NCBI RefSeq assembly: GCF_001404515.1
Contig: NZ_CXWE01000006.1
Coordinates: 515,672 to 579,671 of the forward strand
Origin: Roseibium album
GTDB lineage: Bacteria; Pseudomonadota; Alphaproteobacteria; Rhizobiales; Stappiaceae
Reading direction: 5' to 3'
DNA length: 64,000 nt
Shown here: positions 50,075 through 59,389 of the stretch, in pieces
How the letters are laid out: each line of letters begins with the position of its first letter
Position numbering within the stretch: position 1 is the first letter of the stretch
Notes under the pieces: model-generated
Database searches by the model: none
What the model was told of the DNA's origin: nothing
The model's input: only the letters and a program-made list of their open reading frames with translations
Program-made: the position numbers and the translations under genes

Positions 50075-50677
50075 ATGCTGTTCCAACGCAGAAATAGACC
50101 ATCGCGCATCGAGCGCCTGCGCGTTGCGGTCTGGCCCCGGAACAGCTGGGCCCGCTCAACGAGATATTTCGGCAAACGGGTCCTCAGACTTACCGCAACC
50201 CCGCATGCTATTGCAGTCGGATTTGCTGCCGGTGCCTTTGCGTCTTGTACGCCCCTGGTCGGGTTCCACTTTCTGACGGCGTTCGGCGCTGCTTACATTG
50301 TGCGCGGAAACATGATTGCCGCCGCGCTCGGAACGTCAATCGGCAATCCCCTCACGTTTCCGTTCATCTGGGCTTTCACTTTCAAGATCGGCCAGTGGAT
50401 CCTGCATGGAAGAGCTCCGAAAGCGGATCCGCATCAGGTTCACCAGAGGTTTCAGGAAGGTCTGTTCGAAAAGTCTTTCGATGCCCTCTGGCCCATGCTC
50501 AAGCCAATGTTTATCGGAGCAGTTCCTCTCGGTCTTGTTGTCGGCACGCTTTCATATGTCATCGTTTACAAGAGTGTGGAAGTCTATCAACGCCGCAGGC
50601 GCCAGACACTGGCAAACACCGACAAAACTCCTTATTCCGCACCTGCTTCAACCGTTGAAGAAGACGGCAATGGTTGA
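50075..50677 (+). CDS. DUF2062 family membrane protein
   Basis: A 200-residue protein with two or three membrane helices and the DUF2062 core: LRLTATPHAIAVGFAAGAFASCTPLVGFH (in part: GAFASCTPLVGFHF) and GNPLTFPFIWA. Function unknown. It is the regular neighbour between pyrE and acpS in Hyphomicrobiales. C-terminal tail is basic then polar. Confidence 0.9.
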   Translation: MLFQRRNRPSRIERLRVAVWPRNSWARSTRYFGKRVLRLTATPHAIAVGFAAGAFASCTPLVGFHFLTAFGAAYIVRGNMIAAALGTSIGNPLTFPFIWAFTFKIGQWILHGRAPKADPHQVHQRFQEGLFEKSFDALWPMLKPMFIGAVPLGLVVGTLSYVIVYKSVEVYQRRRRQTLANTDKTPYSAPASTVEEDGNG

Positions 50678-50738
50678 GTTTTCCCAAAACCTGCCCAAAT
50701 AAAGCGTCGCAGACACTTCAAAGACGGATCAAAGACTC

Positions 50739-51035
50739 ATGATCTTGGGAATCGGCGGCGGCCGGATCGATATTCGGCGGATCGAACAAACCCTGGAACG
50801 GATCGGCGACCGTTTCACAAACAGGGTCTTTACCGAAATTGAACGGACCAGGTCCGACAGACGCACTGAGCGGGCTGCGTCCAACGCCAAGCGTCTTGCT
50901 GCCATGATACCGAGTGGTTTCCGGACCACAATCGATCTGACCATCCCGGACAAATTCCCGCTCTCGCAGGCATTTTCCGTCATTTCCGCCTGGCCGTCCC
51001 GCTGGCCAGAACTCCCATCAACAGGTTCTGCATGA
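50739..51035 (+). pseudogene. acpS: Holo-ACP synthase remnant with internal in-frame deletion
   Basis: The frame encodes 98 residues where AcpS has about 130. Residues 1-55 follow the AcpS N terminus ([41 protein letters not shown]) and 56-88 follow the AcpS C terminus ([16 protein letters not shown]). The roughly 44 codons between them, which include the KEA metal-binding glutamate helix and the central core, are missing; the junction is at about 50903/50904. The metal-binding Asp of the N-terminal GSDL motif is also lost (GGGR). The product cannot be an active phosphopantetheinyl transferase, yet no stop or frameshift is present. The position between DUF2062 and lepB is the normal acpS position. 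Confidence 0.85.
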
Positions 51036-51149
51036 ACAGCGACTTTGACGGTGTTCGTCGCATTGCTTCCGCCGACGTGAACCGTTAAGAGTTCCGCTCG
51101 GGTACGGCCACGAGAATCTGAACCGCCAACAATTGCTTCAAGGGATATT

Positions 51150-51902
51150 ATGAGCGTGTCTGAAAACAAGAAAGAAACGGACGGCGGTCTTTACGAGACT
51201 GTGAAGGTCGTAGTTCAGGCACTGCTTCTTGCCCTTATTGTGCGGACGTTCCTTTTCCAGCCATTCAACATTCCCTCCGGATCCATGAAGGATACGTTGC
51301 TGATCGGCGACTATCTGTTCGTCTCCAAATACAGCTATGGCTATTCGCGCTATTCGTTTCCATTCGGGATTGTTCCGTTTTCAGGAAGGATCTGGTCCGA
51401 GGAACCCGAGCGTGGTGACGTAGCGGTGTTCAAATTGCCGACAGACACCTCAATCGATTACATCAAGCGTGTGATAGGTTTGCCAGGCGATACGATCCAG
51501 GTTCTGGAAGGCGTGGTCCATATCAACGGAGAACCCGTCAAGCGGGAGCAAATCGATGACTATATCGAGACTTCACCATCCGGTGCAGTCCGCCGCGTTC
51601 CCCGCTTCCGTGAAACCCTGCCAAACGGCGTTTCTTACGACACGCTCGAACTGACGACACGCGGGCAATTGGACAATACGCGTGAATACGAGGTGCCGGA
51701 GGGTCACTTCTTCATGATGGGCGATAACCGGGACAACTCGATTGACAGCCGGGTTCTGGCCAAAGTCGGATATGTGCCACTTGAAAATTTCATGGGACGC
51801 GCCGAAATTCTGTTCTTCTCGGTTGGTGACGGTAAGCCGGCGTGGCACATCTGGAGCTGGCCATGGACAGTGCGCTGGGATCGCATCGGCAGAACGCTCT
51901 GA
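51150..51902 (+). CDS. lepB: Signal peptidase I
   Basis: A 250-residue inner-membrane protease that removes signal peptides in the periplasm. One N-terminal membrane helix (about 18-37), nucleophile S45 in PSGSMKDTL, general-base K106 in DYIKRVIGLPGD, and the MGDNRDNSIDSR box. It follows the acpS remnant and precedes rnc, as in relatives. A close paralogue lies at 54492-55214 on the other strand. Confidence 0.97.
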   Translation: MSVSENKKETDGGLYETVKVVVQALLLALIVRTFLFQPFNIPSGSMKDTLLIGDYLFVSKYSYGYSRYSFPFGIVPFSGRIWSEEPERGDVAVFKLPTDTSIDYIKRVIGLPGDTIQVLEGVVHINGEPVKREQIDDYIETSPSGAVRRVPRFRETLPNGVSYDTLELTTRGQLDNTREYEVPEGHFFMMGDNRDNSIDSRVLAKVGYVPLENFMGRAEILFFSVGDGKPAWHIWSWPWTVRWDRIGRTL

Positions 51903-51951
51903 GGAATAGCCGAGTGGAGGCCCGACTGCCCCATGGCCAAAAGCAGGCTGC

Positions 51952-52659
51952 ATGACACAAAAGCCAAAACAAAACGCGGTATCGGCGCTCAAGGCGGCCT
52001 TGCAGTACGAGTTCAGGGATCTTGAGCTTCTCAGGGTTGCCCTGACACACGCAAGTGCCCTAGCCCCGTCAGAAACCGTATCAGGTAGCTATCAACGGCT
52101 CGAATTCCTTGGCGACCGTGTGCTCGGCCTTGCAATTGCTTCCATGCTGCACTTGCATTTTCCAAAGGCGGATGAAGGAGAGCTCGCTCGGCGATTCAAC
52201 CACATGGTCAAGCGCGAAACCTGCGCCGAAATCGCGCAAGAGCTCGGCGTCGGCGATGCCATGCGGATCGGACTAGCGGAAGCGCAAACCGGCGGCCGAA
52301 AAAAGACGGCACTGCTGGCCGATATCTGTGAGGCCGTAATTGCCGCCATTTACCTGGACGGCGGCTTTGAGGCGGCTGCAGACTTTGTAAAGCGCCTTTG
52401 GGAACCGCGTATGTTATCGTGGACGGGCCCGTTGCGCGATGCCAAGACCACGCTGCAGGAATGGGCTCAATCGAAGAGCCTGCCGACGCCACATTACGAA
52501 GTCACTGGGCGCGACGGCCCGGACCACGAACCCAGCTTTACCGTCTCGGTGATCGTGCGGGGGCTGGCGTCCGGCGAGGGCAAGGGCGGCTCGAAGCGTA
52601 TCGCGGAACAGAACGCCGCTGAAGCAGTCTTGCGCCGGGAAGGCGTCTGGAAGGAATAA
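51952..52659 (+). CDS. rnc: Ribonuclease III
   Basis: A 235-residue double-strand RNA endonuclease for rRNA and messenger processing. The signature RLEFLGDRVLGL and the later acidic DICEAVIAAIYLDGG supply the metal-binding carboxylates. A C-terminal dsRNA-binding domain (about 160-230) ends in GSKRIAEQNAAEAVL. It lies 49 bases after lepB and 7 bases before era. Confidence 0.97.
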   Translation: MTQKPKQNAVSALKAALQYEFRDLELLRVALTHASALAPSETVSGSYQRLEFLGDRVLGLAIASMLHLHFPKADEGELARRFNHMVKRETCAEIAQELGVGDAMRIGLAEAQTGGRKKTALLADICEAVIAAIYLDGGFEAAADFVKRLWEPRMLSWTGPLRDAKTTLQEWAQSKSLPTPHYEVTGRDGPDHEPSFTVSVIVRGLASGEGKGGSKRIAEQNAAEAVLRREGVWKE

Positions 52660-52666
52660 CAGTATT

Positions 52667-53668
52667 TTGAGCGACGAGAACGACACAGGCGAACCGATTG
52701 ACGAGGATGAAGGGTTTGTGCCGCCGAAAGGCCGGTTCGACATTCCCTTGCCTGAACCGCTTGCCCAGATGCCTAGCGACACGAAGGCCGGGTTCATAGC
52801 TTTGATCGGCGCTCCCAACGCGGGCAAGTCGACCCTGATCAATCAACTCGTCGGCACCAAGGTTTCGATTGTCACGCACAAGGTGCAGACAACACGCTCG
52901 ATCGTACGCGGTGTCGCGATGCACGTCTCTGCGCAACTGGTCTTCATCGACACACCAGGAATTTTCAAGCCGAAGCGCCGTCTCGATCGGGCAATGGTCG
53001 ACACTGCCTGGGGCGGCGCCCGCGACGCCGACCTGATCGCTCTGCTCATCGATGCGCGCAAGGGGATCGATGAGGAGGTTGAAAACATTCTCAAGCGCCT
53101 CAAGAGCCAGTCCGTGCCCAAGGTTCTGATCCTCAACAAGACCGATGTCGCAAAGCGGGAAAAGCTTCTGCAGCTTGCGCAAAGGGCCAACGAATATCTG
53201 GAATTCGAGGAAACATTCATGGTCTCGGCCCTTACCAGAGACGGTATCGCGACCATACTCGATCACTTCGCCTCGAAGGTACCTGAAGGACCTTGGCTCT
53301 ACCCGGACGACCAGCCGTCCGACCTGCCGCTGCGTATTCTGGCCGCTGAAATCACCCGGGAAAAACTGTTCGAACGCCTGCATCAGGAACTGCCCTATAT
53401 CTCAACGGTGGAAACCGAACAGTGGCAGACACGCAAGGATGGGTCCGCACGCATCGAACAGACCATCTATGTTGAACGGAGCAGTCAGAAAAGCATTGTT
53501 CTGGGCAAGGGCGGGCAGACGATCAAGGCAATCTCAAAGGCTGCCCGGGAAGAACTCTCCGACATCATCGAGACCCCCGTGCATCTGTTTCTTTTCGTGA
53601 AAGTGCGCGAAAACTGGGCCGACGATCCCGAACGCTACCGGGAGATGGGTCTCGAATTTCCGAAGTGA
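52667..53668 (+). CDS. era: GTPase Era
   Basis: A 333-residue GTPase for 16S rRNA maturation and 30S assembly. G1 is GAPNAGKST (48-56), G3 DTPG, G4 NKTD; the C-terminal KH domain (about 230-325) contains VLGKGGQTIKAIS. TTG start 7 bases after rnc. An acidic N-terminal extension of about 40 residues precedes the GTPase domain; it is absent from E. coli Era and of unknown use. Confidence 0.97.
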   Translation: MSDENDTGEPIDEDEGFVPPKGRFDIPLPEPLAQMPSDTKAGFIALIGAPNAGKSTLINQLVGTKVSIVTHKVQTTRSIVRGVAMHVSAQLVFIDTPGIFKPKRRLDRAMVDTAWGGARDADLIALLIDARKGIDEEVENILKRLKSQSVPKVLILNKTDVAKREKLLQLAQRANEYLEFEETFMVSALTRDGIATILDHFASKVPEGPWLYPDDQPSDLPLRILAAEITREKLFERLHQELPYISTVETEQWQTRKDGSARIEQTIYVERSSQKSIVLGKGGQTIKAISKAAREELSDIIETPVHLFLFVKVRENWADDPERYREMGLEFPK

Positions 53669-53720
53669 TTGAGGGTAAGGTCGAATCCAGTCTTGAATCG
53701 GCCAAATCTAGCGTAGGGTA

Positions 53721-54488
53721 TTGGACTTGGAGTGGACCAGCCGCGGCGTGGTACTGACCACACGCAAGCACGGCGAAAACGACATCATTCTGGAGGCCCT
53801 GACCCTCGATCATGGCCGGCACCTGGGCCTTGTCCGGGGTGGCCGCTCCCAACGCAACCGGCCCTTTCTGCAACCCGGCAACGAACTGGATCTGACCTGG
53901 AAAGCGCGCCTGCCGGATCACCTCGGGCATTTCCAGCTCGAAGCGCAGACACTGCGTGCCGGCGAACTCATGACGACAGCGATCGGCCTCGCCAGTCTGC
54001 AGCATCTCGCATTCCTTTTGCGATTATTGCCGGAACGGCACCCCTACCCGCACCTTTACGACGCCCTGAACGTGGTTCTGGAGCATCTTGACGAACCCGA
54101 TGCCGCAGCCGCTCTGCTGATCCGATTCGAACTGGAACTGTTGCGGGACCTTGGAACCGGCCTTGATCTGGAGGCTTGCGCCGCGACGGGCCAGAAGGAT
54201 GACCTGGTCTATGTCTCGCCCAAATCCGCGCGTGCGGTCAGCCGGGAGGCCGGCAAGCCCTATCACGACAAGCTGCTTCCCCTGCCCTCGTTTCTTGTCG
54301 ATGGCCAGCGCCAGGCTGGAAGTGAGCTGACATGGACCGATGTCACGCAAGGCTTTGAGCTGACAAGCTTCTTCGTATCACGCCATTTACGGGAGCGTGA
54401 CGGTACCGACGGTGGCACACGCGAGCAGGTCATGAGCGCCCTGGAACGACGGTATCGCGAGAGTTTTCCCTGGAATTTCCTAGATTAG
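53721..54488 (+). CDS. recO: DNA repair protein RecO
   Basis: A 255-residue protein for RecFOR-dependent loading of RecA. It has the OB-fold N terminus EWTSRGVVLTTRKHGENDII and a helical C-terminal part. Two TTG codons compete as start: 53721, or 53727, which would give the usual M-E-W N terminus. It follows era by about 50 bases, completing the lepB-rnc-era-recO run. Confidence 0.93.
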   Translation: MDLEWTSRGVVLTTRKHGENDIILEALTLDHGRHLGLVRGGRSQRNRPFLQPGNELDLTWKARLPDHLGHFQLEAQTLRAGELMTTAIGLASLQHLAFLLRLLPERHPYPHLYDALNVVLEHLDEPDAAAALLIRFELELLRDLGTGLDLEACAATGQKDDLVYVSPKSARAVSREAGKPYHDKLLPLPSFLVDGQRQAGSELTWTDVTQGFELTSFFVSRHLRERDGTDGGTREQVMSALERRYRESFPWNFLD

Positions 54489-54491
54489 ACA

Positions 54492-55214
54492 TCAGTCATT
54501 CATGTGCGGTTTCAGCGAGCGCCAGACGATATCGTTCGTTTTTCCTGAAACGTATACGGTTGTTGCTCTCCCGATCAGATTTTCAGCGGGAACAAAACCA
54601 ACGCGGGTCAAAACCCGACTGTCTACGGAATTGTCCCGATTGTCACCCATCAAGAAGTAGTGACCAAGCGGAACTTTGTATTCCCGCGTATTGTCCAACT
54701 GTCCCTGTTTCGTCAGGTCAAGCGTTTCATAGGACACCCCATTTGGGAGGGTTTCACGAAAGCGGGGAACGTGCCGAACCGCTCCCGATGAAGACATCCC
54801 GATATAGTCGTCGATACGTTCCCGTTTGATCGGCTTTCCGTCAATATGAACAACACCATCCAGAACCTGGATTGTGTCACCGGGCAAGCCGACTACGCGT
54901 TTGACATAGACAATCGTGAAGTCACTTGGCAATTTGAAAACCACGATGTCACCCTGATGCACTCTGAAGTTTGGAAGGTATTCAGGGCTGTAGGCGCTCG
55001 CGAGATCCCTGTAAAATTCTGCAATCGGCAACCGTACCAAAAAGCGGTCACCGATCTCCAGGGTCGGCAGCATGCTGCCAGAGGAACTGCTGAAAGACTT
55101 CATCCGGCTAGCGGTATCACCCAGCCAAGCGTTTCCAATTTCCCCACCGGCAACTGCAAACATAAACAGAAACGGCAGGCCAAACGAAAACAGTTTATGT
55201 TTCAAATTTCCCAC
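54492..55214 (-). CDS. Second signal peptidase I, inverted paralogue of lepB
   Basis: A 240-residue serine-lysine signal peptidase with nucleophile S47 in SSSGSMLPTL, K105 in VYVKRVVGLPGD and the MGDNRDNSVDSR box, so it should be active. From residue 90 to 210 it is very similar to the LepB at 51150. The N terminus is different (single helix about 10-28) and lacks the SYGYSRYSF insertion. It is convergent with recO, 3 bases after its stop. A recent local duplication followed by inversion is likely; it may process a subset of exported proteins. Confidence 0.93.
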   Translation of the reverse strand: MGNLKHKLFSFGLPFLFMFAVAGGEIGNAWLGDTASRMKSFSSSSGSMLPTLEIGDRFLVRLPIAEFYRDLASAYSPEYLPNFRVHQGDIVVFKLPSDFTIVYVKRVVGLPGDTIQVLDGVVHIDGKPIKRERIDDYIGMSSSGAVRHVPRFRETLPNGVSYETLDLTKQGQLDNTREYKVPLGHYFLMGDNRDNSVDSRVLTRVGFVPAENLIGRATTVYVSGKTNDIVWRSLKPHMND

Positions 55215-55494
55215 TCATTGCTGCGATGAAAACCCTCAGTTTCTTCTCAAACTACAAGCCTAGGAAGAAATTCTCGAAAACTCCCAAGGGAAGCTGACAT
55301 GTTCACCTCTTGCGAGCAACCGGACTTTTCGCTTCCTTCGAGTGCGGGATCTCGTGAGTTTGAGGCCGATCGAATTCGTTCACGTGTTCAAACAGCTTGT
55401 GACCATGTTAAAAACCGTTGAAAATCTGCGGTTTCGCACGCCAAATCGGCTCGGGCGAATTGCGCGGGCCATGGGAAACAGATAGCAAACAGAC
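55215..55494. other. Divergent promoter region between the second signal peptidase gene and parC
   Basis: 280 bases without a supported gene. Promoters for both flanking divergent genes must lie here; I cannot place -35/-10 pairs confidently. Confidence 0.45.
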
Positions 55495-57747
55495 ATGGGA
55501 AAAGAGACGACACCACCACCGAGCGGCATTGAAGGGATCAACCTTCGCGATGCGCTGGAAGAACGTTACCTCGCCTATGCACTGTCGACCATCATGCACA
55601 GGGCCTTGCCGGATGTCCGAGACGGGCTGAAGCCGGTTCACAGGCGTCTTCTCTATGCGATGCGTCTTTTGAAACTGGATCCCGGCGCAGGCTTCAAGAA
55701 ATGCGCTCGCGTGGTCGGCGATGTCATCGGTAAATACCATCCGCATGGCGATCAGGCCGTCTATGATGCACTTGTACGCCTCGCCCAGGACTTTGCCCAA
55801 CGCTATCCGCTGATCGACGGTCAGGGCAATTTCGGCAATGTCGACGGCGACAATGCTGCTGCCATGCGGTACACCGAAGCGCGCATGACCGACACGGCCA
55901 AGCGACTGCTCGACGGACTTGACGAAAATGCCGTCGATTTCCGGGAGACCTATGACGGCGAAGACAAGGAACCGATTGTCCTGCCGGGCGGATTCCCGAA
56001 CCTCCTGGGCAACGGCTCCTCAGGCATCGCCGTCGGCATGGCAACATCGATCCCGCCGCACAACGCCTTTGAGCTCTGCCAGGCATGCCTGCACCTGATC
56101 AAGAATCCGAAGGCGGAAGTTGACGAACTGCTGGAGCATATCAAGGGACCGGATTTTCCGACCGGTGGCCTGCTTGTCTCCGACCAGGGCTCCATCCGCG
56201 AAGCTTATGCGACCGGACGTGGCAGTTTCCGCGTGCGTGCACGCTGGGAGGTCGAGGATCTTGGCCGCGGGCAATGGGCGATCGTTGTCACTGAAATTCC
56301 GTACCAGGTTCAAAAGTCGCGCCTGATCGAAAAGATTGCCGAATTGCTGACAGCCCGGAAACTGCCATTGCTCGACGACGTTCGCGATGAATCTGCCGAA
56401 GATATCCGCGTTGTTCTGGTTCCGCGCTCTCGCAATGTCGACGCAAATATCCTGATGGAGTCCCTGTTCAAGCTGACCGACCTGGAAAACCGGTTCTCCT
56501 TGAACATGAACGTTCTTTCCATGGGCAAGGTGCCCATGGTGATGGGCGTGAAACAGGTGCTGCGCGAATGGCTCGATCACCGCAAAGTTGTTCTGGTCCG
56601 CCGCTCCGAGCACAGACTTGGCCAGATCAACCATCGACTCGAGGTTCTGGAAGGCTATTTGATCGCCTACCTCAATCTGGACGAGGTGATCCGGATCATC
56701 CGTGAGGAAGACGATGCCAAGGCCGAACTGATCAGGACCTTTGAACTGACCGACGTCCAGGCGGAAGCCATTCTCAACATGCGCCTGAGATCCCTGCGCA
56801 AACTTGAGGAACTGGAGATCCGCAAGGAGCACGGAAAACTCACCGATGAAAAGGACGAGCTCACGAAACTTCTCGGCTCAGACGCCCGTCAATGGACCCG
56901 AATTTCCAAGGAAATTGTCGACATTTCCAAGGTCTATGGACCTGAAACGGAAATCGGCAGACGGCGCACCGACAAGTCGGAGGCTCCGGAAGCGGACCTG
57001 GTCGACATTCAGCAGGCGATGATCGAAAAGGAACCGATAACCGTCATCATCTCGGAAAAAGGCTGGATCCGTGCCCTCAAAGGGCATCAGAGCGATTTGT
57101 CATCCCTGACCTTCAAACAGGGCGACAAGCTGAAACTGTCTTTCCATGCCGAGACGACAGACAAGATCCTCGTGTTCTCGACCGGAGGCAAGTTCTTCAC
57201 CCTCGGAGCTGATCGTTTGCCGGGTGGGCGCGGACACGGCGAACCGATCCGTCTCATGGTCGAGATGGACGAAGCGCAGGATGTGGTGAATGCCTTCGTT
57301 CACAAACCTGGGCGAAAGCTTCTTTTGTCCAACAACGAGGCGCGCGGTTTTGTCGTCAGCGAGGATGATGTCATTGCAAACACCCGCAAGGGCAAGCAGG
57401 TGCTCAACCTGACGGCCCCGGCGGAAGCAGCCCTTTGTGTCGATGCCACTGGAGATCAGGTGGCGATCATCGGCGAAAACCGGAAATTGCTGGTTTTCCC
57501 ACTTGCTCAGATCGCGCAAATGGGCAGGGGCCGCGGCGTGCGGCTGCAGCGTTACAGGGACGGAAATGTGTCCGACATCAGGGTTTTCTCCGGCGAAGAG
57601 GGACTTACCTGGATCAACAGTTCAGGACGCAGCTTTACCCGTTCGCTGGAAGAACTTACCGATTGGCGCGGAGACAGGGGCCAGGCCGGGCGCCTGCCGC
57701 CGACCGGCTTCCCGCGTTCAAACAAGTTCGGTCCCGGCAAACTCTAG
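55495..57747 (+). CDS. parC: DNA topoisomerase IV subunit A
   Basis: A 750-residue type IIA topoisomerase subunit for chromosome decatenation. The catalytic tyrosine is Y126 in AAMRYTEAR. The N-terminal [19 protein letters not shown] quinolone-region segment and the C-terminal beta-pinwheel (about 500-750) with shortened blades are those of ParC rather than GyrA; the GyrA box is not seen in its full form. Transcribed alone. Confidence 0.95.
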   Translation: MGKETTPPPSGIEGINLRDALEERYLAYALSTIMHRALPDVRDGLKPVHRRLLYAMRLLKLDPGAGFKKCARVVGDVIGKYHPHGDQAVYDALVRLAQDFAQRYPLIDGQGNFGNVDGDNAAAMRYTEARMTDTAKRLLDGLDENAVDFRETYDGEDKEPIVLPGGFPNLLGNGSSGIAVGMATSIPPHNAFELCQACLHLIKNPKAEVDELLEHIKGPDFPTGGLLVSDQGSIREAYATGRGSFRVRARWEVEDLGRGQWAIVVTEIPYQVQKSRLIEKIAELLTARKLPLLDDVRDESAEDIRVVLVPRSRNVDANILMESLFKLTDLENRFSLNMNVLSMGKVPMVMGVKQVLREWLDHRKVVLVRRSEHRLGQINHRLEVLEGYLIAYLNLDEVIRIIREEDDAKAELIRTFELTDVQAEAILNMRLRSLRKLEELEIRKEHGKLTDEKDELTKLLGSDARQWTRISKEIVDISKVYGPETEIGRRRTDKSEAPEADLVDIQQAMIEKEPITVIISEKGWIRALKGHQSDLSSLTFKQGDKLKLSFHAETTDKILVFSTGGKFFTLGADRLPGGRGHGEPIRLMVEMDEAQDVVNAFVHKPGRKLLLSNNEARGFVVSEDDVIANTRKGKQVLNLTAPAEAALCVDATGDQVAIIGENRKLLVFPLAQIAQMGRGRGVRLQRYRDGNVSDIRVFSGEEGLTWINSSGRSFTRSLEELTDWRGDRGQAGRLPPTGFPRSNKFGPGKL

Positions 57748-57977
57748 CGCGCATCGACGGAATGTCGGATCGCTTACGCGCTTTCTTCTGCTGATCAGTC
57801 GGTTTGTGCCCACGACAAACGGAAGCCACCGCAATCAGCGGGAGAAAAGACTGGCTAGGGCCGGATGCCGGAAAACATGGCATCGTCTTTCGTGACACAC
57901 CTTGCCGAGTGAACTGCATTCAGGCACCAAACGATTCGACATTCATTGGATGCGCTCCAGGTATCTGAAGCCTGCAG

Positions 57978-58889
57978 TTAAGAAAGACCGTTGGTGGCGG
58001 TTAACTGCCGCCACATACCGGGCGTCATCCCAAATGCCCGTTTGAAGTGTCTCGTCATGTGACTTTGATCGGAAAAGCCACTTTCCACCGCCGCTTCCAC
58101 AAGTGTTTTTCCCAGAACAAGCAGGCGTTTCACGGTTTCGAGCCGACGCATCACCAGGTACCGGTGCGGGCTTGTTCCGAAAACTCTTTTGAACTGCCTC
58201 GACAAGGTGAAGCGGTCGAGGTTCGTCATCCCTTCCAAATCACCTACCCGGACCTGTTCCTTATGACTTTCCCTGAGAAACTCGGCGCAGTTTCTGAGCG
58301 AAGGCAAGTCGATCGCCTGTCTGTTTCCCAAATCGGATCCGCCAAATTTGCTCAGACACTGTGAGAGTTCGGCAAGCAGATGACTGCGTTTCAATTCTCC
58401 CATCTCATGGTCGATGTCTTCAAGGCCCTCCGAAAGGCTCCGCCGGAAGACCGGGTCCGCCAAGACCGGTGTATCGACAAACGGCAAACCCATTGTTCCT
58501 GAATGCCCAAGTGCGGTTTGCACGTCCTCCGGCTGGATATAGATCATGCGGTATCGCAGCCCACGTTCAGTCCCTGCCCCACCATCATGAAGCTCGTCGG
58601 GATGAATCACGATTATCTGCCCGGGCAACGATGCGCGTGCCTCGCCGCGATATCTGAAAGTCTGCACACCGTTGAGCGTCAGACCGATCGCATAGGTGTC
58701 ATGTCTGTGAGGGTTGAACCCGTTACCGCGGAACCTTGCCTCGATCCGCTCAACACCCTCCTCCGCAGGCGCCATGCGGATTGCATCAGTTCGTTCGCCG
58801 CACAAACGTTCAAGACCATCTGCTTCGATTGCCTCTAGGTTCTTGCAGACCTTCGTTTCTCGAATCCCCCTGGTGGAGTTTTCACCCAT
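57978..58889 (-). CDS. AraC family transcriptional regulator
   Basis: A 303-residue regulator from the ATG at 58889. An N-terminal cupin-like sensing domain (FNPHRHDTYAIGLTLNG, then GQIIVIHPDELHDG) and two C-terminal helix-turn-helix units (LEGMTNLDRFTLSRQFKRVFGTSP region; FSDQSHMTRHFKRAFGMTPG). The start is uncertain: the ATG at 58889 shares bases with the divergent DUF2000 start, and an internal ATG at 58775 would leave a promoter-sized gap. Likely controls the divergent DUF2000-dehydrogenase-thioesterase genes; this is inference. Confidence 0.88.
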   Translation of the reverse strand: MGENSTRGIRETKVCKNLEAIEADGLERLCGERTDAIRMAPAEEGVERIEARFRGNGFNPHRHDTYAIGLTLNGVQTFRYRGEARASLPGQIIVIHPDELHDGGAGTERGLRYRMIYIQPEDVQTALGHSGTMGLPFVDTPVLADPVFRRSLSEGLEDIDHEMGELKRSHLLAELSQCLSKFGGSDLGNRQAIDLPSLRNCAEFLRESHKEQVRVGDLEGMTNLDRFTLSRQFKRVFGTSPHRYLVMRRLETVKRLLVLGKTLVEAAVESGFSDQSHMTRHFKRAFGMTPGMWRQLTATNGLS

Positions 58890-59295
58890 GTTTGCTACCA
58901 AATTCGTCGTTGTTGTACGGGATGACCTGGCCGTGTGGCAGAAACTAAACGTAACAGCATTTCTTTCAACAGGCATTGCGTCCGCGGCCCCCGGGATTAT
59001 CGGAGAGAACTACCGCGACGCTGCAGGCAACAGCTATCACCCGATGAGCGTTCAGCCGATCATTGTTCTTGGCGCCGATGAAGCTCTTCTGAAAAAGATC
59101 CATGCTCGATCTCTCCAGCGCGGCGTCCGGACGAGCCTTTATGTCGAAGAGATGTTTTCGACCGGACATGATGCCGCCAACCGGGAGGTATTCGGGAAAT
59201 ACACTCCCGAAGAGGCAAGTGTCGTCGGCCTGGCGCTTCACGCCGACCGGAAAACTGCCGACAGGATCACCAAGGGTGCACGCATGCATCCCTGA
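58888..59295 (+). CDS. DUF2000 family protein
   Basis: A 135-residue protein starting MFATKFVVVVRDDLAVWQKLNVTAFL-like (in part: VVVRDDLAVWQKLNVTAFL), the DUF2000 pattern; function unknown. The ATG overlaps the opposite-strand ATG of the AraC gene in the palindrome CATG (58887-58890). It precedes the dehydrogenase by 94 bases on the same strand. Confidence 0.85.
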   Translation: MFATKFVVVVRDDLAVWQKLNVTAFLSTGIASAAPGIIGENYRDAAGNSYHPMSVQPIIVLGADEALLKKIHARSLQRGVRTSLYVEEMFSTGHDAANREVFGKYTPEEASVVGLALHADRKTADRITKGARMHP

Positions 59296-59389
59296 TCAAA
59301 AGGCCAACCGCCCGATTCATGACGACTTCCCCCTCGACGGATCGTTTTCCAGCAGGCAATCTGTCTGTCTGGAAAAAATCGGGGAAGAC

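Noticed and set aside
57748..57977. Gene between parC and the AraC regulator
   Set aside because: Open frames here are short and overlap parC in another frame; nothing resembles a protein family.
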